The position numbers and the translations under genes are program-made. The notes under the pieces were generated by a model, which saw only the letters and a program-made list of their open reading frames with translations, made no database searches and was not told the origin of the DNA. Source: Duganella flavida (GTDB taxonomy: Bacteria > Pseudomonadota > Gammaproteobacteria > Burkholderiales > Burkholderiaceae_D). Taken from it: DNA of 64,000 nucleotides. Within the stretch, counting starts at the first letter, position 1; every line of letters begins with the position of its first letter. Location of the stretch: contig NZ_WWCN01000001.1 of NCBI RefSeq assembly GCF_009857445.1, forward strand, positions 310,001 to 374,000. The letters run 5' to 3'. Shown here one piece after another: positions 46,036 to 55,880 of this stretch.

Positions 46036-47271
46036 ATGGAAATTCGTCCTATCCTGTCTGCGCTGCTGCGCAGTAAAACCGGCCCGATACTGGTGGCCGT
46101 GCAGGTCGCCCTCAGCCTCGCCATCCTGGCCAACGCGCTGCACATCGTGCAGGTGCGGCAAGCTGTATCGGCCCGGCCGACCGGGCTGGAACGCGAAGAA
46201 GATATCTTCGTGCTATCGGTACGCCACCTGAAACAAGGCGGCCACGAAGAGCAACTGGCCACGCAACGCCGCGATACCGCCGCGCTGCGCGCCGTACCGG
46301 GCGTGTTATCGGTGTCAGAGACCAGCCAGATGCCGCTGTCACGCTCCGGTAACTATACTGGCCTGGCGGTCGATCGCAAGCAGACCCGCACCACGGTGCA
46401 ATCGACCAGCTATTTTAGCGCTGATTCGCTGGTCAAGACGTGGGGCCTGCAACTGGTGGAAGGCCGTGATTTCTATCCGAATGAAGCGCCGGAAATCGAC
46501 ACCCTTACCAGCCAGGAATTTCCCAAAGTGGCCATCGTCAGCCGCGTACTGGCGGAGAAAATGTGGCCCGGCCAGAGCAGCTACGTCGGCAAGACGGTCT
46601 ACTTCGGCATCGGCGACAAGGCGCGCAGCGTGCAGGTAGTGGGTGTGGTGAACCGGCTGCAAACTCCAGGCGCGCAAATCGACGATACCGGCGAATACTC
46701 GATCGTGACGCCAGCCCGCCTGACCGGCAACGAAGTAATAAACTACACGGCACGCGCAGAACCGGGGCAGTTGGACCGCGTAATGAAAGAAGCCGCAGAA
46801 GCGGTCCGCAGCGCCTCCTCGTCGCCGGTGGTGGTACGCAGCAAAAGCATGAACGAATACCGCACCAAACGCTATCGCGCCGATAATGCGCTGGCATGGA
46901 TGCTGGTGACGGTCAGCGTGCTGCTGCTGTTGATCACCGCCAGCGGCATCGTCGGCATGGCCAGCCTGTGGGTGACGCAGCGCCGCAAGCAAATCGGCGT
47001 ACGCCGCGCACTGGGCGCGCGCCGCGTCGACATCCTGCGCTACTTCATCACCGAGAACTTCATGATCACCAGCGCCGGCGTGGTGACCGGACTGCTGTTG
47101 GCACTGGGCCTGAACCAGCTGCTGGTCAGCCAGCTGGAGATGCCGCGCCTGCCGGCCGGCTACCTGCTGGGCGGCGCCGGTATCTTCTGGGCGCTGGGCG
47201 TGATTGCGGTGTACGGTCCGGCGTGGCGCGCTGCCAGCATTTCGCCAGCCACCGCCACACGCAGTGCGTAG
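46036..47271 (+). CDS. ABC transporter permease (FtsX/MacB type), second subunit
   Basis: 411 residues with the same plan as the preceding permease: an N-terminal helix ('ILVAVQVALSLAILANALHI'), a periplasmic domain and three C-terminal helices with 'QIGVRRALGARRVDILRYFI'. Pairwise likeness to the first permease is limited to these conserved parts, so the two form a probable heterodimer with the shared ATPase. It is 12 bp downstream of the first permease. Confidence 0.9.
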   Translation: MEIRPILSALLRSKTGPILVAVQVALSLAILANALHIVQVRQAVSARPTGLEREEDIFVLSVRHLKQGGHEEQLATQRRDTAALRAVPGVLSVSETSQMPLSRSGNYTGLAVDRKQTRTTVQSTSYFSADSLVKTWGLQLVEGRDFYPNEAPEIDTLTSQEFPKVAIVSRVLAEKMWPGQSSYVGKTVYFGIGDKARSVQVVGVVNRLQTPGAQIDDTGEYSIVTPARLTGNEVINYTARAEPGQLDRVMKEAAEAVRSASSSPVVVRSKSMNEYRTKRYRADNALAWMLVTVSVLLLLITASGIVGMASLWVTQRRKQIGVRRALGARRVDILRYFITENFMITSAGVVTGLLLALGLNQLLVSQLEMPRLPAGYLLGGAGIFWALGVIAVYGPAWRAASISPATATRSA

Positions 47272-47309
47272 TCAATAGACATGGGCCTTCATGATGTTAT
47301 GCTTGCGGC

Positions 47310-48673
<1,364 letters not shown>

Positions 48674-48674
<1 letters not shown>

Positions 48675-49996
48675 TGGAACGGCGCGGCCTGCGGCTCTCG
48701 CTGCTCACGCGCTGGACGGCGCTGGTGGGCACGCTGCTCACGGTCGGCATTTTGATCGCGCTGGCGACTGATCACTTCTTCCCCAAGAATCCCGGCCTGG
48801 TGCTGGGCGTCTGCCTGCTGTGCGTCCTGCCGATTTCCATCATCACCATCCGCGCGGAACTGGAACGCATGCTGTCGCTGTTCCGCGCCCTCACCGGCAC
48901 CGTCACCAGCTACAAGGACGGCGATTTTTCCTTCAGCCTGCACTGGCCGCAAAACGATGAACTGAGCGACCTGGTTGCCGCCCACAACGCGCTGGGCGAC
49001 GTGCTGCGCCAGCAGCGCCTCGACCTCGTGCAACGCGAGCTGCTGCTCGACACCATGGTGCAAAACACGCCGGTTGCCATGCTGCTGGTGAGCGAGGCAG
49101 GCCCCATCGTCTACGCCAACGTAGCCGCGCGCCAGTTGCTGCATCAAGGCCGCAAGCTGGAAGGCCACAAACTGGACGACGTGCTGGCCGACGCCTCCCC
49201 CGCCTTACTGGAAGCGCTGGCGCGTGGCGGTGATGGCCTGTTCACCACCAGCAGCGACGAAGAAGAAGACGTCTACCACCTCGCCCGCCGCAGCTTCAAC
49301 CTGAATGGCCGCAAACACGAACTGCTGCTGCTGCGCCAACTGACAATGGAACTGCGGCGGCAGGAAGTACAAACCTGGAAGAAGGTGATCCGTGTAATCA
49401 GCCACGAACTGAATAACTCACTGGCGCCACTGACCTCGCTGGCCCACTCCGGCGCGGAACTGGTGCGGCGCGGTCAAACGGAACGCCTGCCGCAAATCCT
49501 CGGCACCATCGAAGAACGCACGCGCCATCTGGAGAGCTTCATCCTTGGCTACGCGCGCTTCGCCAAGCTGCCGGCGCCACGGCTGGAAGCCCAGCACTGG
49601 CAAGCCTTTCTCACGCAACTAGGCGAACAAGTCATCTTCCAGCAGATCGGCGACGCGCCTGCCGAACCGTGCGCCTTCGATCCCGCGCAACTGGAGCAAG
49701 CCTTACTCAATCTGCTGAAGAACGCCCACGAATCCGGATCGCCTGCGGAAGAAGTCACGCTCGAAGTACGCCGCCTGCACGAAGGTGTGCGCATCGACGT
49801 GCAAGATCGCGGCCCCGGCATGAGCGACACCGTGCTGACCAACGCACTGGTGCCGTTCTACTCCACAAAACGCAGCGGCACCGGCCTCGGTCTGGCCCTG
49901 GCGCGCGAAATCGCTGAAGCCCACGGCGGCCGCATCACCCTTACCAATCGCGAAGGCGGCGGCCTGACCGTGACCATGCTGCTGCCGCTGGCCTGA
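48674..49996 (+). CDS. Sensor histidine kinase partner of the sigma-54 response regulator
   Basis: 440 residues from the ATG at 48674; the first base is shared with the regulator stop (TGATG), and a GTG one codon earlier is also possible. Two membrane helices (about 12-62) are separated by only a short loop, so it senses in or at the membrane. A HAMP-like region, a PAS-type domain ('LLDTMVQNTPVAMLLVSEAG'), the phospho-acceptor His in 'RVISHELNNSLAPLTSL' and HATPase motifs 'NLLKNAHESG', 'QDRGPGM' and 'GTGLGLALAREIAEAHGG' follow. It presumably detects envelope stress or the exported compound; this is inferred. Confidence 0.93.
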
Positions 49997-50008
49997 TAAA
50001 CTAGCGGC

Positions 50009-50785
50009 ATGTCCAAGTCTTCTCCCTCCGCCGTCCGTTTCGACCAGCCCGGCCACCCGCCGGCCACCATCACCGAATTCCAGGGCGTGCGCAGCCTGCA
50101 CCTTGGCACCTCATGGGTGCAGGGCGCGATGCGCATCGCCAAGCCCGATAACATCGAGCTGGAATACGTGCAGATGATGATGATGTGGCTACTCTTCAAC
50201 GGCCAGCCGCAGCATATCGTGCAGCTGGGTCTCGGCAGCGCCGCGCTGACCAAGTTCTGCTACCGCCGCCTGCCGCAGGCGCGCGTGACCACCATCGAAC
50301 TCAATCCCAACGTGATCGCCATGTGCGAGGCGCAGTTTGCGCTGCCGCCCAACGATGCGCGCCTCAACGTGCGCGAGATGAATGCGCTCGACTTCGTGCT
50401 CGATCCGGCCAACCGCAACACAGTGGACATCCTGCAGGTAGATCTGTACGACGAAGCCGCGCGCGGCCCGGTGCTGGACTCGCAGGAGTTCTACCAGGGC
50501 TGCGCCGACGTACTGCGCGACGGCGGCATGATGACCACCAACGTCTTCGGCGACGACTTCACCAACTACGACAAGAATTTGCAAACGATGGAATTGGTAT
50601 TCGACGCAGTGGTCTGGCTGCCGGAAGTACACGATGCGAATATCGTCGTCATCGCGTTTAAAAACGCGCCGTCGCTCGACTTCAGCGAGCTGTATGAGCG
50701 TGCCGGTGAAATCAAAAAGACCTTGAATTTACCGGCCAAAAACTGGGTCAACGGCTTGAAAAACTGGATGCGCGACCACCAGTAA
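50009..50785 (+). CDS. Spermidine synthase-like methyltransferase-fold protein
   Basis: 258 residues. A Rossmann-type core is visible: 'QHIVQLGLGSAALTKFCYRR' (motif I), 'ARVTTIELNPNVIAMCEAQF' with the acidic Glu for the nucleoside, and 'VDILQVDLYDEAARGPVLDS'. The N-terminus resembles the spermidine synthase tetramerisation part. The canonical catalytic Asp motif of true synthases is not obvious, so aminopropyl transfer is uncertain. It is 12 bp after the kinase gene and may belong to the operon. Confidence 0.7.
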   Translation: MSKSSPSAVRFDQPGHPPATITEFQGVRSLHLGTSWVQGAMRIAKPDNIELEYVQMMMMWLLFNGQPQHIVQLGLGSAALTKFCYRRLPQARVTTIELNPNVIAMCEAQFALPPNDARLNVREMNALDFVLDPANRNTVDILQVDLYDEAARGPVLDSQEFYQGCADVLRDGGMMTTNVFGDDFTNYDKNLQTMELVFDAVVWLPEVHDANIVVIAFKNAPSLDFSELYERAGEIKKTLNLPAKNWVNGLKNWMRDHQ

Positions 50786-50801
50786 CTGCCGGAACATTTT
50801 G

Positions 50802-50817
50802 CGCATATCGATATGCG
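50802..50817. repeat. Perfect 16-bp palindrome CGCATATCGATATGCG
   Basis: The sequence is its own reverse complement and lies in the gap (50786-51054) between the spermidine-synthase-like gene and a TonB-dependent receptor. It has no T-tract, so it is not a normal terminator. A shorter inverted repeat GCATC/GATGC follows at about 50821-50836. It could be an operator for the receptor. Nothing else definite was seen in the gap. Confidence 0.4.
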
Positions 50818-51054
50818 TCCGCATCATACCGATGCAGGCGCGCCACACTTTTGTGCACCCTTGCACCATGATCGTTCCGGGCCGCCGGTAACTTTACGAT
50901 ACATTGAGTTACAAAGCACGGAATATTGATAAATGTGCATATTCCGCAACATTGTGGTGCATGCCGCGTTGTCGCTCTTCGCGTGCAACCCTTAGTATTT
51001 TTAGTAACGGCCCTACCCCGCTGGCCGTTTTCAAATACCAAGAGAGAAAACACA

Positions 51055-53490
51055 ATGCAAAGAGCACCTCAATTCAAACGCACCTTGCTGGCCAGCGCTA
51101 TCCTGCTGTTGGCTGCGCAAAGCGCTTTCGCGCAATCGTCTACCGACAGCAGCGCCAAGGCCGATGATCAACAAACCGTCGTGGTCCTGGGTTCGCGCTC
51201 GGTCGCCAAGACCGCACTCGATACCTCGTCGCCGGTAGGCCTGATTGGCCTGAAAGACCTGCAGACCGCCGGCCCGCTGGAACTGGGCAAGCTGCTGCAA
51301 ACGCTGGACCCGTCGTTCAACTTCTCCACCACCTTCATCAGCGACGGCACCGACTCGATCCGTCCTGCCACCCTGCGTTCGCTGGGTCCTGACCAGGTGC
51401 TGGTGCTGATCAACGGTAAGCGCCGCCACCAGCAAGCGCTGGTCAACGTGCAGCAAACCATTGGCCGCGGTTCGGCCGGTACTGACATCAACGCCATTCC
51501 ACTGGCGGCGATTCACCACATTGAAGTCCTGCGCGACGGCGCCGCAGCCCAATACGGCTCGGACGCGATTGCAGGCGTGATCAACATCGTCCTCAAATCG
51601 AACATCGGCGAGACCTCGGTCAGCGGCCAGCTGGGCACCACTTCGGAAGGCGACGGCGATATGTATTCGGCCAGCGTCAATCGCGGCTTTGCGCTGGGCG
51701 AGAACGGCGGCTATCTGAACCTGACGGCGGAAGGCCGCAAGCGCGGCGAAACCAACCGCGCCGGCCCGGACACGCTGCGCGTGAACCCACCGCGCGTCAC
51801 CCAGCACATCGGCGACAGCAACACCAAGGACGGCTACCTGTGGTGGAACGGCGCGCTGCCGATCGACAAGGAAAGTGAGTTCTACGCCTTCGGCGGCATC
51901 TCGCAGCGCAAGAGCGATTCGTATGGCTTCTTCCGTTCGGCCGGCGACGACCGCACCGTGCCAGCCGTGTACCCGAACGGCTTCCTGCCATCGATCCACA
52001 CCGACATCAAGGACGCATCGTTCGCCTTCGGCTATCGCCGCGACCTGGTGGGCGACTGGAAGGCCGACATCAGCATCAACTACGGCGCCAGCGAATTGAA
52101 ATTCCACGAATCGGACACGCTGAACGTCTCCTACTGGTACGAGCCGAAACCGGGCGGCGGCATCTACGCTGAATCGGCGCGCGAAGCCGATACCGGCACG
52201 CTGAAATTCAACCAGCTGACCTTCAACGCCGACGTTAAAGGTCCGGTCAAAGTGGGCGACACGGAAGTATCGCTGGCCACTGGTTTTGAGTACCGCCAGG
52301 ATAACTACCAGATCGTCGCCGGCGATCCGATCTCCTACCAGTACGGCCGCACCAACAACCCTGCCATCGTGATCAAGACTCCGAGCGGCGCCACCGCCGC
52401 AGCCGGCACCCAAGGCTTCCCGGGCTACACCCCAGGCACCGCCGTGGACTCGGGCCGCCACAACATCGCCCTGTTCCTCGACGCCGAAACCAAACCGGTG
52501 CAAGAGCTGACCCTGGGCGGCGCAGTGCGCTACGAAAAATACTCGGACTTCGGCGACACCGTCACCGGTAAGCTGAGCGCCCGTTTCGACCCAAGCAAAC
52601 AAGTGGGCTTCCGCGCCAGCGCATCGACCGGCTTCCGCGCACCGAGCGTGCAGCAGGAGTTCTACAGCTCCGTGTCAACCAACCTGAATAACGGCGTGCT
52701 GACCGAGACCCTGACCGCACGTCAAGGCAGCGCTGTCACGCAGGCCTTCGGCATCAAGCCGCTGAAGGAAGAAACCTCGACCAGCTTCAGTGGCGGTATC
52801 GTGCTGCGTCCAGCATCGAACGTGTCGTTGACTGCCGATGCGTACCAGATCAAGATCAAGGATCGCATCGTGTTCTCGAGCGAGATCGCACCGGAAGCTG
52901 GTGGCGGCCCGATCGCCAACATCCTGAAACCGCTGGGCGTAGGCCAGGCACAGTTCTTCACCAACGCTGTCGACACCCGCACCCGCGGCCTGGACATCGT
53001 AGCGGAGCACACCACCAAGTTTGATGCTTCCACACTGGTGCTGTCGAGCCAACTGGGCTTCAACAAAACGGAAGTCACCAAGCGTCACTCGACTTCCTCG
53101 GTGCTGACCGGCGCGCAGCTGTTCGACCAGTCGCAAGTGACCCTGATTGAACGCGGCCAGCCGCGCCAGCACCACGTGGTGGCGGCAGACTACACCGTCG
53201 GTGCATGGAACGTGAACACCCGCGCCAACTACTTCGGTCCAGTCTATGCTGAAAACTTCAGCCCTCTGCAGAAGTGGGATTCGCGCTGGCTGGTCGATGC
53301 ATCGGTGCGCTACGCTTTCAGCAAGCGTACCTTCCTGAGCGTGGGCGTGAACAACGTGTTCAACCAACTGCCATCGGAATGGACCAACGGCGGCGTATTC
53401 CCGCAACTGGGCTTCACCCGCTGCTGGGAAACCTGCCCTATCGGCGTGAACGGCCGCTCGTTCTACGTGCGTGCTGATACGGCGTTTTAA
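51055..53490 (+). CDS. TonB-dependent receptor
   Basis: 811 residues from the ATG at 51055, with AGAGAGAAAAC upstream; the longer frame from 50926 lacks a signal peptide at its start. The signal peptide reads 'RTLLASAILLLAAQSAFAQ'. The plug has 'LRSLGPDQVLVLINGKRRHQ', 'QTIGRGSAGTDINAIPLAAI' and 'EVLRDGAAAQYGSDAIAGVI'. The barrel ends 'GVNGRSFYVRADTAF' with a terminal Phe. The plug type with 'GKRRHQ' is common among receptors in Gammaproteobacteria and Betaproteobacteria with unknown ligands. No clear Fur box is upstream. The 3' end overlaps the convergent MocR gene by 53 bp. Confidence 0.92.
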   Translation: MQRAPQFKRTLLASAILLLAAQSAFAQSSTDSSAKADDQQTVVVLGSRSVAKTALDTSSPVGLIGLKDLQTAGPLELGKLLQTLDPSFNFSTTFISDGTDSIRPATLRSLGPDQVLVLINGKRRHQQALVNVQQTIGRGSAGTDINAIPLAAIHHIEVLRDGAAAQYGSDAIAGVINIVLKSNIGETSVSGQLGTTSEGDGDMYSASVNRGFALGENGGYLNLTAEGRKRGETNRAGPDTLRVNPPRVTQHIGDSNTKDGYLWWNGALPIDKESEFYAFGGISQRKSDSYGFFRSAGDDRTVPAVYPNGFLPSIHTDIKDASFAFGYRRDLVGDWKADISINYGASELKFHESDTLNVSYWYEPKPGGGIYAESAREADTGTLKFNQLTFNADVKGPVKVGDTEVSLATGFEYRQDNYQIVAGDPISYQYGRTNNPAIVIKTPSGATAAAGTQGFPGYTPGTAVDSGRHNIALFLDAETKPVQELTLGGAVRYEKYSDFGDTVTGKLSARFDPSKQVGFRASASTGFRAPSVQQEFYSSVSTNLNNGVLTETLTARQGSAVTQAFGIKPLKEETSTSFSGGIVLRPASNVSLTADAYQIKIKDRIVFSSEIAPEAGGGPIANILKPLGVGQAQFFTNAVDTRTRGLDIVAEHTTKFDASTLVLSSQLGFNKTEVTKRHSTSSVLTGAQLFDQSQVTLIERGQPRQHHVVAADYTVGAWNVNTRANYFGPVYAENFSPLQKWDSRWLVDASVRYAFSKRTFLSVGVNNVFNQLPSEWTNGGVFPQLGFTRCWETCPIGVNGRSFYVRADTAF

Positions 53491-54985
53491 TTGGGTTGTT
53501 AGTTGAGCGGTTGGCCGCATACGCCGCAAGGTGGATCAATGCGGCCAACTGTTTGACCAGTCCTTCCATCTGCTCGGCGGGCACTTGTGCATAGCCGAGC
53601 ATCAATCCCCTCCATCCCGAATCGCCCTGCGTTGCGTGCGTGCTTAGCGCATTGACGGCGATGCCGTGCTCCTGCGCCTGTTCCACAATCTTCACGTCGT
53701 CGATGCGTTCATCATTGAAGCGCAGTGAGAGGTGCATGCCTGCCGTACCGCCGTGTACCGTGGCGATCGATCCCAGATGCTTTTCCAAGGCTGCTACCAG
53801 TGCATCGCGGCGCTGGCGATACAGCCTGCGCATGCGGCGCAGGTGCACGAGGAATTGGCCGCTGCGCAGGAACTCGGCCAAGGCCAATTGCTCGGCCACA
53901 CGGCCGCGAGATGCGGATTGCGCGCGCATCTGGGCGAAGGCGTCAGCCAGCGCTGCGGGCACCACCACAAAGCCGATGCGCAGCGAGGGGAACATGGTTT
54001 TGCTGAAGGTGCCGAGGTAGACCACCGGCGCATCGGGCGCCAGGCCTTGCATGGCGTGCAGCGGTGCGCCGTCGTGCCGGAATTCGCTGTCGTAGTCGTC
54101 TTCAATGATTAATGCGCTGGCAGCGCGTGCGGCTTCGATCAAGGCCAGGCGGCGACGCAAACTGAGTACGCTGCCAATTGGGTACTGGTGCGATGGCGTG
54201 GTGTAGACCAGGCGTGGTGGGCGTAGCAGCCAGTCGTCCTGCTGGGGCGACATGCCATCGTCGTCGACATCAATGCCTTGTACTGCAAGGCCGGCGCCGC
54301 GTGCGGCGGCCATTGCGCCGCCGTAGCCGGGATTCTCGATCCAGATGGTGTCGCCTTCGTCGGCGAAGGCGCGCATGCAGAGGTCAAGACTGGCCTGCGT
54401 GCCGTCGGTGATGAAGACTTGCGATGCTTCGCACACCACGCCGCGCGAGGCACGCAGGTGGTCGGCGATGGCGGCGCGTAGCAGCGGCTCGCCGGCGGTA
54501 TCGCCGTAGTTCAGCTGCGCCACCGTCATGCTGCGCAGCGCGCGCTCCAGCAAGCGTCGCCACAACGCCATCGGGAACTGCTCCAGCGCCGGCACGCCGG
54601 GCACAAAAGCGCCCATGCGGTCGGCAGGTCCCGGCACCGGCCGCAATTCGCGCATGCGCTGCGACAGGCCGGCCAGCGATGCCGCTGCTTTGACGGCTCG
54701 TGCGCGCACCGGCGCTATCGCAACGACCATCGCTGCCACCACCGTGCCACTGCGGTCACTGGTCACGAAGCCTTCACTGGCTAGCTGTTCGTACGCATAC
54801 AGCACGGTATTGCGCGCCACGCCCAGCTCTTCGGCCAGCGCGCGCGAGGCAGCGAGCCTTGTTCCTGCTGCAAGCGTGCCGTTGCGGATCGCCGCACGCA
54901 GGCATTCATGCAGCATGCGCTGGCGCGGCCAGTTGCGATGCCGGTGCTGTTCTTCATAGCTGTTTATGAGCAGCGAAAAATCCAT
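53438..54985 (-). CDS. MocR-type PLP-dependent transcriptional regulator (GntR family)
   Basis: 515 residues. An N-terminal GntR winged helix (about 15-85, 'TRLAASRALAEELGVARNTV') joins a class-I aminotransferase-like domain with 'YTTPSHQYPIGSVLSLRRRL', 'LIIEDDYDSEFRHDGAPL' and the PLP lysine in 'VYLGTFSKTMFPSLRIGFVV'. MocR proteins sense PLP or amino compounds. It is divergent from a PNPOx-like flavin protein with an inverted repeat between them, as in other MocR-target pairs. The last 25 or so residues lie in the end of the convergent receptor gene and look like non-family extension. Confidence 0.9.
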   Translation of the reverse strand: MDFSLLINSYEEQHRHRNWPRQRMLHECLRAAIRNGTLAAGTRLAASRALAEELGVARNTVLYAYEQLASEGFVTSDRSGTVVAAMVVAIAPVRARAVKAAASLAGLSQRMRELRPVPGPADRMGAFVPGVPALEQFPMALWRRLLERALRSMTVAQLNYGDTAGEPLLRAAIADHLRASRGVVCEASQVFITDGTQASLDLCMRAFADEGDTIWIENPGYGGAMAAARGAGLAVQGIDVDDDGMSPQQDDWLLRPPRLVYTTPSHQYPIGSVLSLRRRLALIEAARAASALIIEDDYDSEFRHDGAPLHAMQGLAPDAPVVYLGTFSKTMFPSLRIGFVVVPAALADAFAQMRAQSASRGRVAEQLALAEFLRSGQFLVHLRRMRRLYRQRRDALVAALEKHLGSIATVHGGTAGMHLSLRFNDERIDDVKIVEQAQEHGIAVNALSTHATQGDSGWRGLMLGYAQVPAEQMEGLVKQLAALIHLAAYAANRSTNNPIKTPYQHARRTSGRSRR

Positions 54986-55012
54986 TCATGGCTCCATAAA
55001 ATTTACATCCAC

Positions 55013-55032
55013 TGGATCTACTGATAGAACCA
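55013..55032. promoter_or_regulatory. Inverted repeat between the MocR and PNPOx-like genes
   Basis: TGGATCTA-CTGA-TAGAACCA forms two 8-bp arms that match at 7 of 8 positions. It is 27 bp from the MocR start and 37 bp from the PNPOx-like start. It is the probable MocR operator for this divergent pair. Confidence 0.55.
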
Positions 55033-55069
55033 GCATCCCATTATATTTTGATTTTTATGAAAGGGAAGC

Positions 55070-55705
55070 ATGAACCAGCCACCAACCGATCGCACCCGTG
55101 TCCGCCGCGGCGCCACCAACGCACAGTACGACACTGCCACCCTGCACGCCATCATCGATGACGCTTACCTTTGCCACATCGCCTTCAGCGACGGCAAGAG
55201 CACGCACTGCATCCCAACCGCCAGCTGGCGCGAAGGTGATTACCTGTACATCCACGGCTCCAACGGCAGCCGCATGGTCAAGCGCCTGCTCGACAGCGAA
55301 TGCTGCGTGACCATTACCCACCTGGATGGACTGGTGCTGGCGCGATCGGCGTTCAATCATTCGATGAACTACCGCTCGGCCATGATCTATGGCGTGTTCG
55401 AAGTGGTGGAAGGCGAGGCCGCGCGGCGCGCGATGGAAGCGTTCATGGAAAAGCTGGTACCCGGCCGCCAGGCCGAGGTTCGTCCCGGCTCCGACAAGGA
55501 ATACGCCGCCACCACCGTGCTGCGCATCTCGCTGGCCGAAGCGGCCTGCAAAGTCCGCACCGGCGGCCCGAACGACGACGAGGAAGACCTCAGCTGGCCA
55601 GTATGGGCTGGCGTGCTGCCGTGGGCACGCACGCCGCTGCCACCACAAACCGCAGACGACTGCACGCTGCCGATTCCTGACTATGTAGTTCAGCTACATC
55701 GATGA
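55070..55705 (+). CDS. Pyridoxamine 5'-phosphate oxidase family (flavin-binding) protein
   Basis: 211 residues. The split-barrel flavin-binding fold is suggested by 'HAIIDDAYLCHIAFSDGKST', 'HCIPTASWREGDYLYIHGSN' and 'GSRMVKRLLDSECCVTITHL'. It resembles the NimA/PNPOx_2 group, which bind FMN or related flavins; the exact reaction is not known, and it is not the biosynthetic PdxH. AAAGGGAAGC precedes the ATG. Its divergent MocR neighbour is the likely regulator. Confidence 0.85.
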   Translation: MNQPPTDRTRVRRGATNAQYDTATLHAIIDDAYLCHIAFSDGKSTHCIPTASWREGDYLYIHGSNGSRMVKRLLDSECCVTITHLDGLVLARSAFNHSMNYRSAMIYGVFEVVEGEAARRAMEAFMEKLVPGRQAEVRPGSDKEYAATTVLRISLAEAACKVRTGGPNDDEEDLSWPVWAGVLPWARTPLPPQTADDCTLPIPDYVVQLHR

Positions 55706-55880
55706 TGTCTGCCGTGTAGTAAAAATACAACCAGATCAACTCTCATAGCGAAAACAGCATCAAAACAGGCAATTTCCGGTGGCATTTCAGTAAACTTTGT
55801 TTGACTAGCATTCTAGTTTTAATACAAGATCGAGTTCAAGCGTCGCAAGAGCGCCCAATTCGACTACTCTGGAGACTACA

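Noticed and set aside
50009..50785. Calling the gene a true spermidine synthase (speE)
   Set aside because: The Rossmann core fits, but I could not see the full catalytic motif, and the context is an export operon, not polyamine synthesis.
55070..55705. Calling the flavin-binding protein PdxH
   Set aside because: It belongs to the wider PNPOx-like group; the sequence lacks the usual PdxH features and the setting is a MocR-linked pair.
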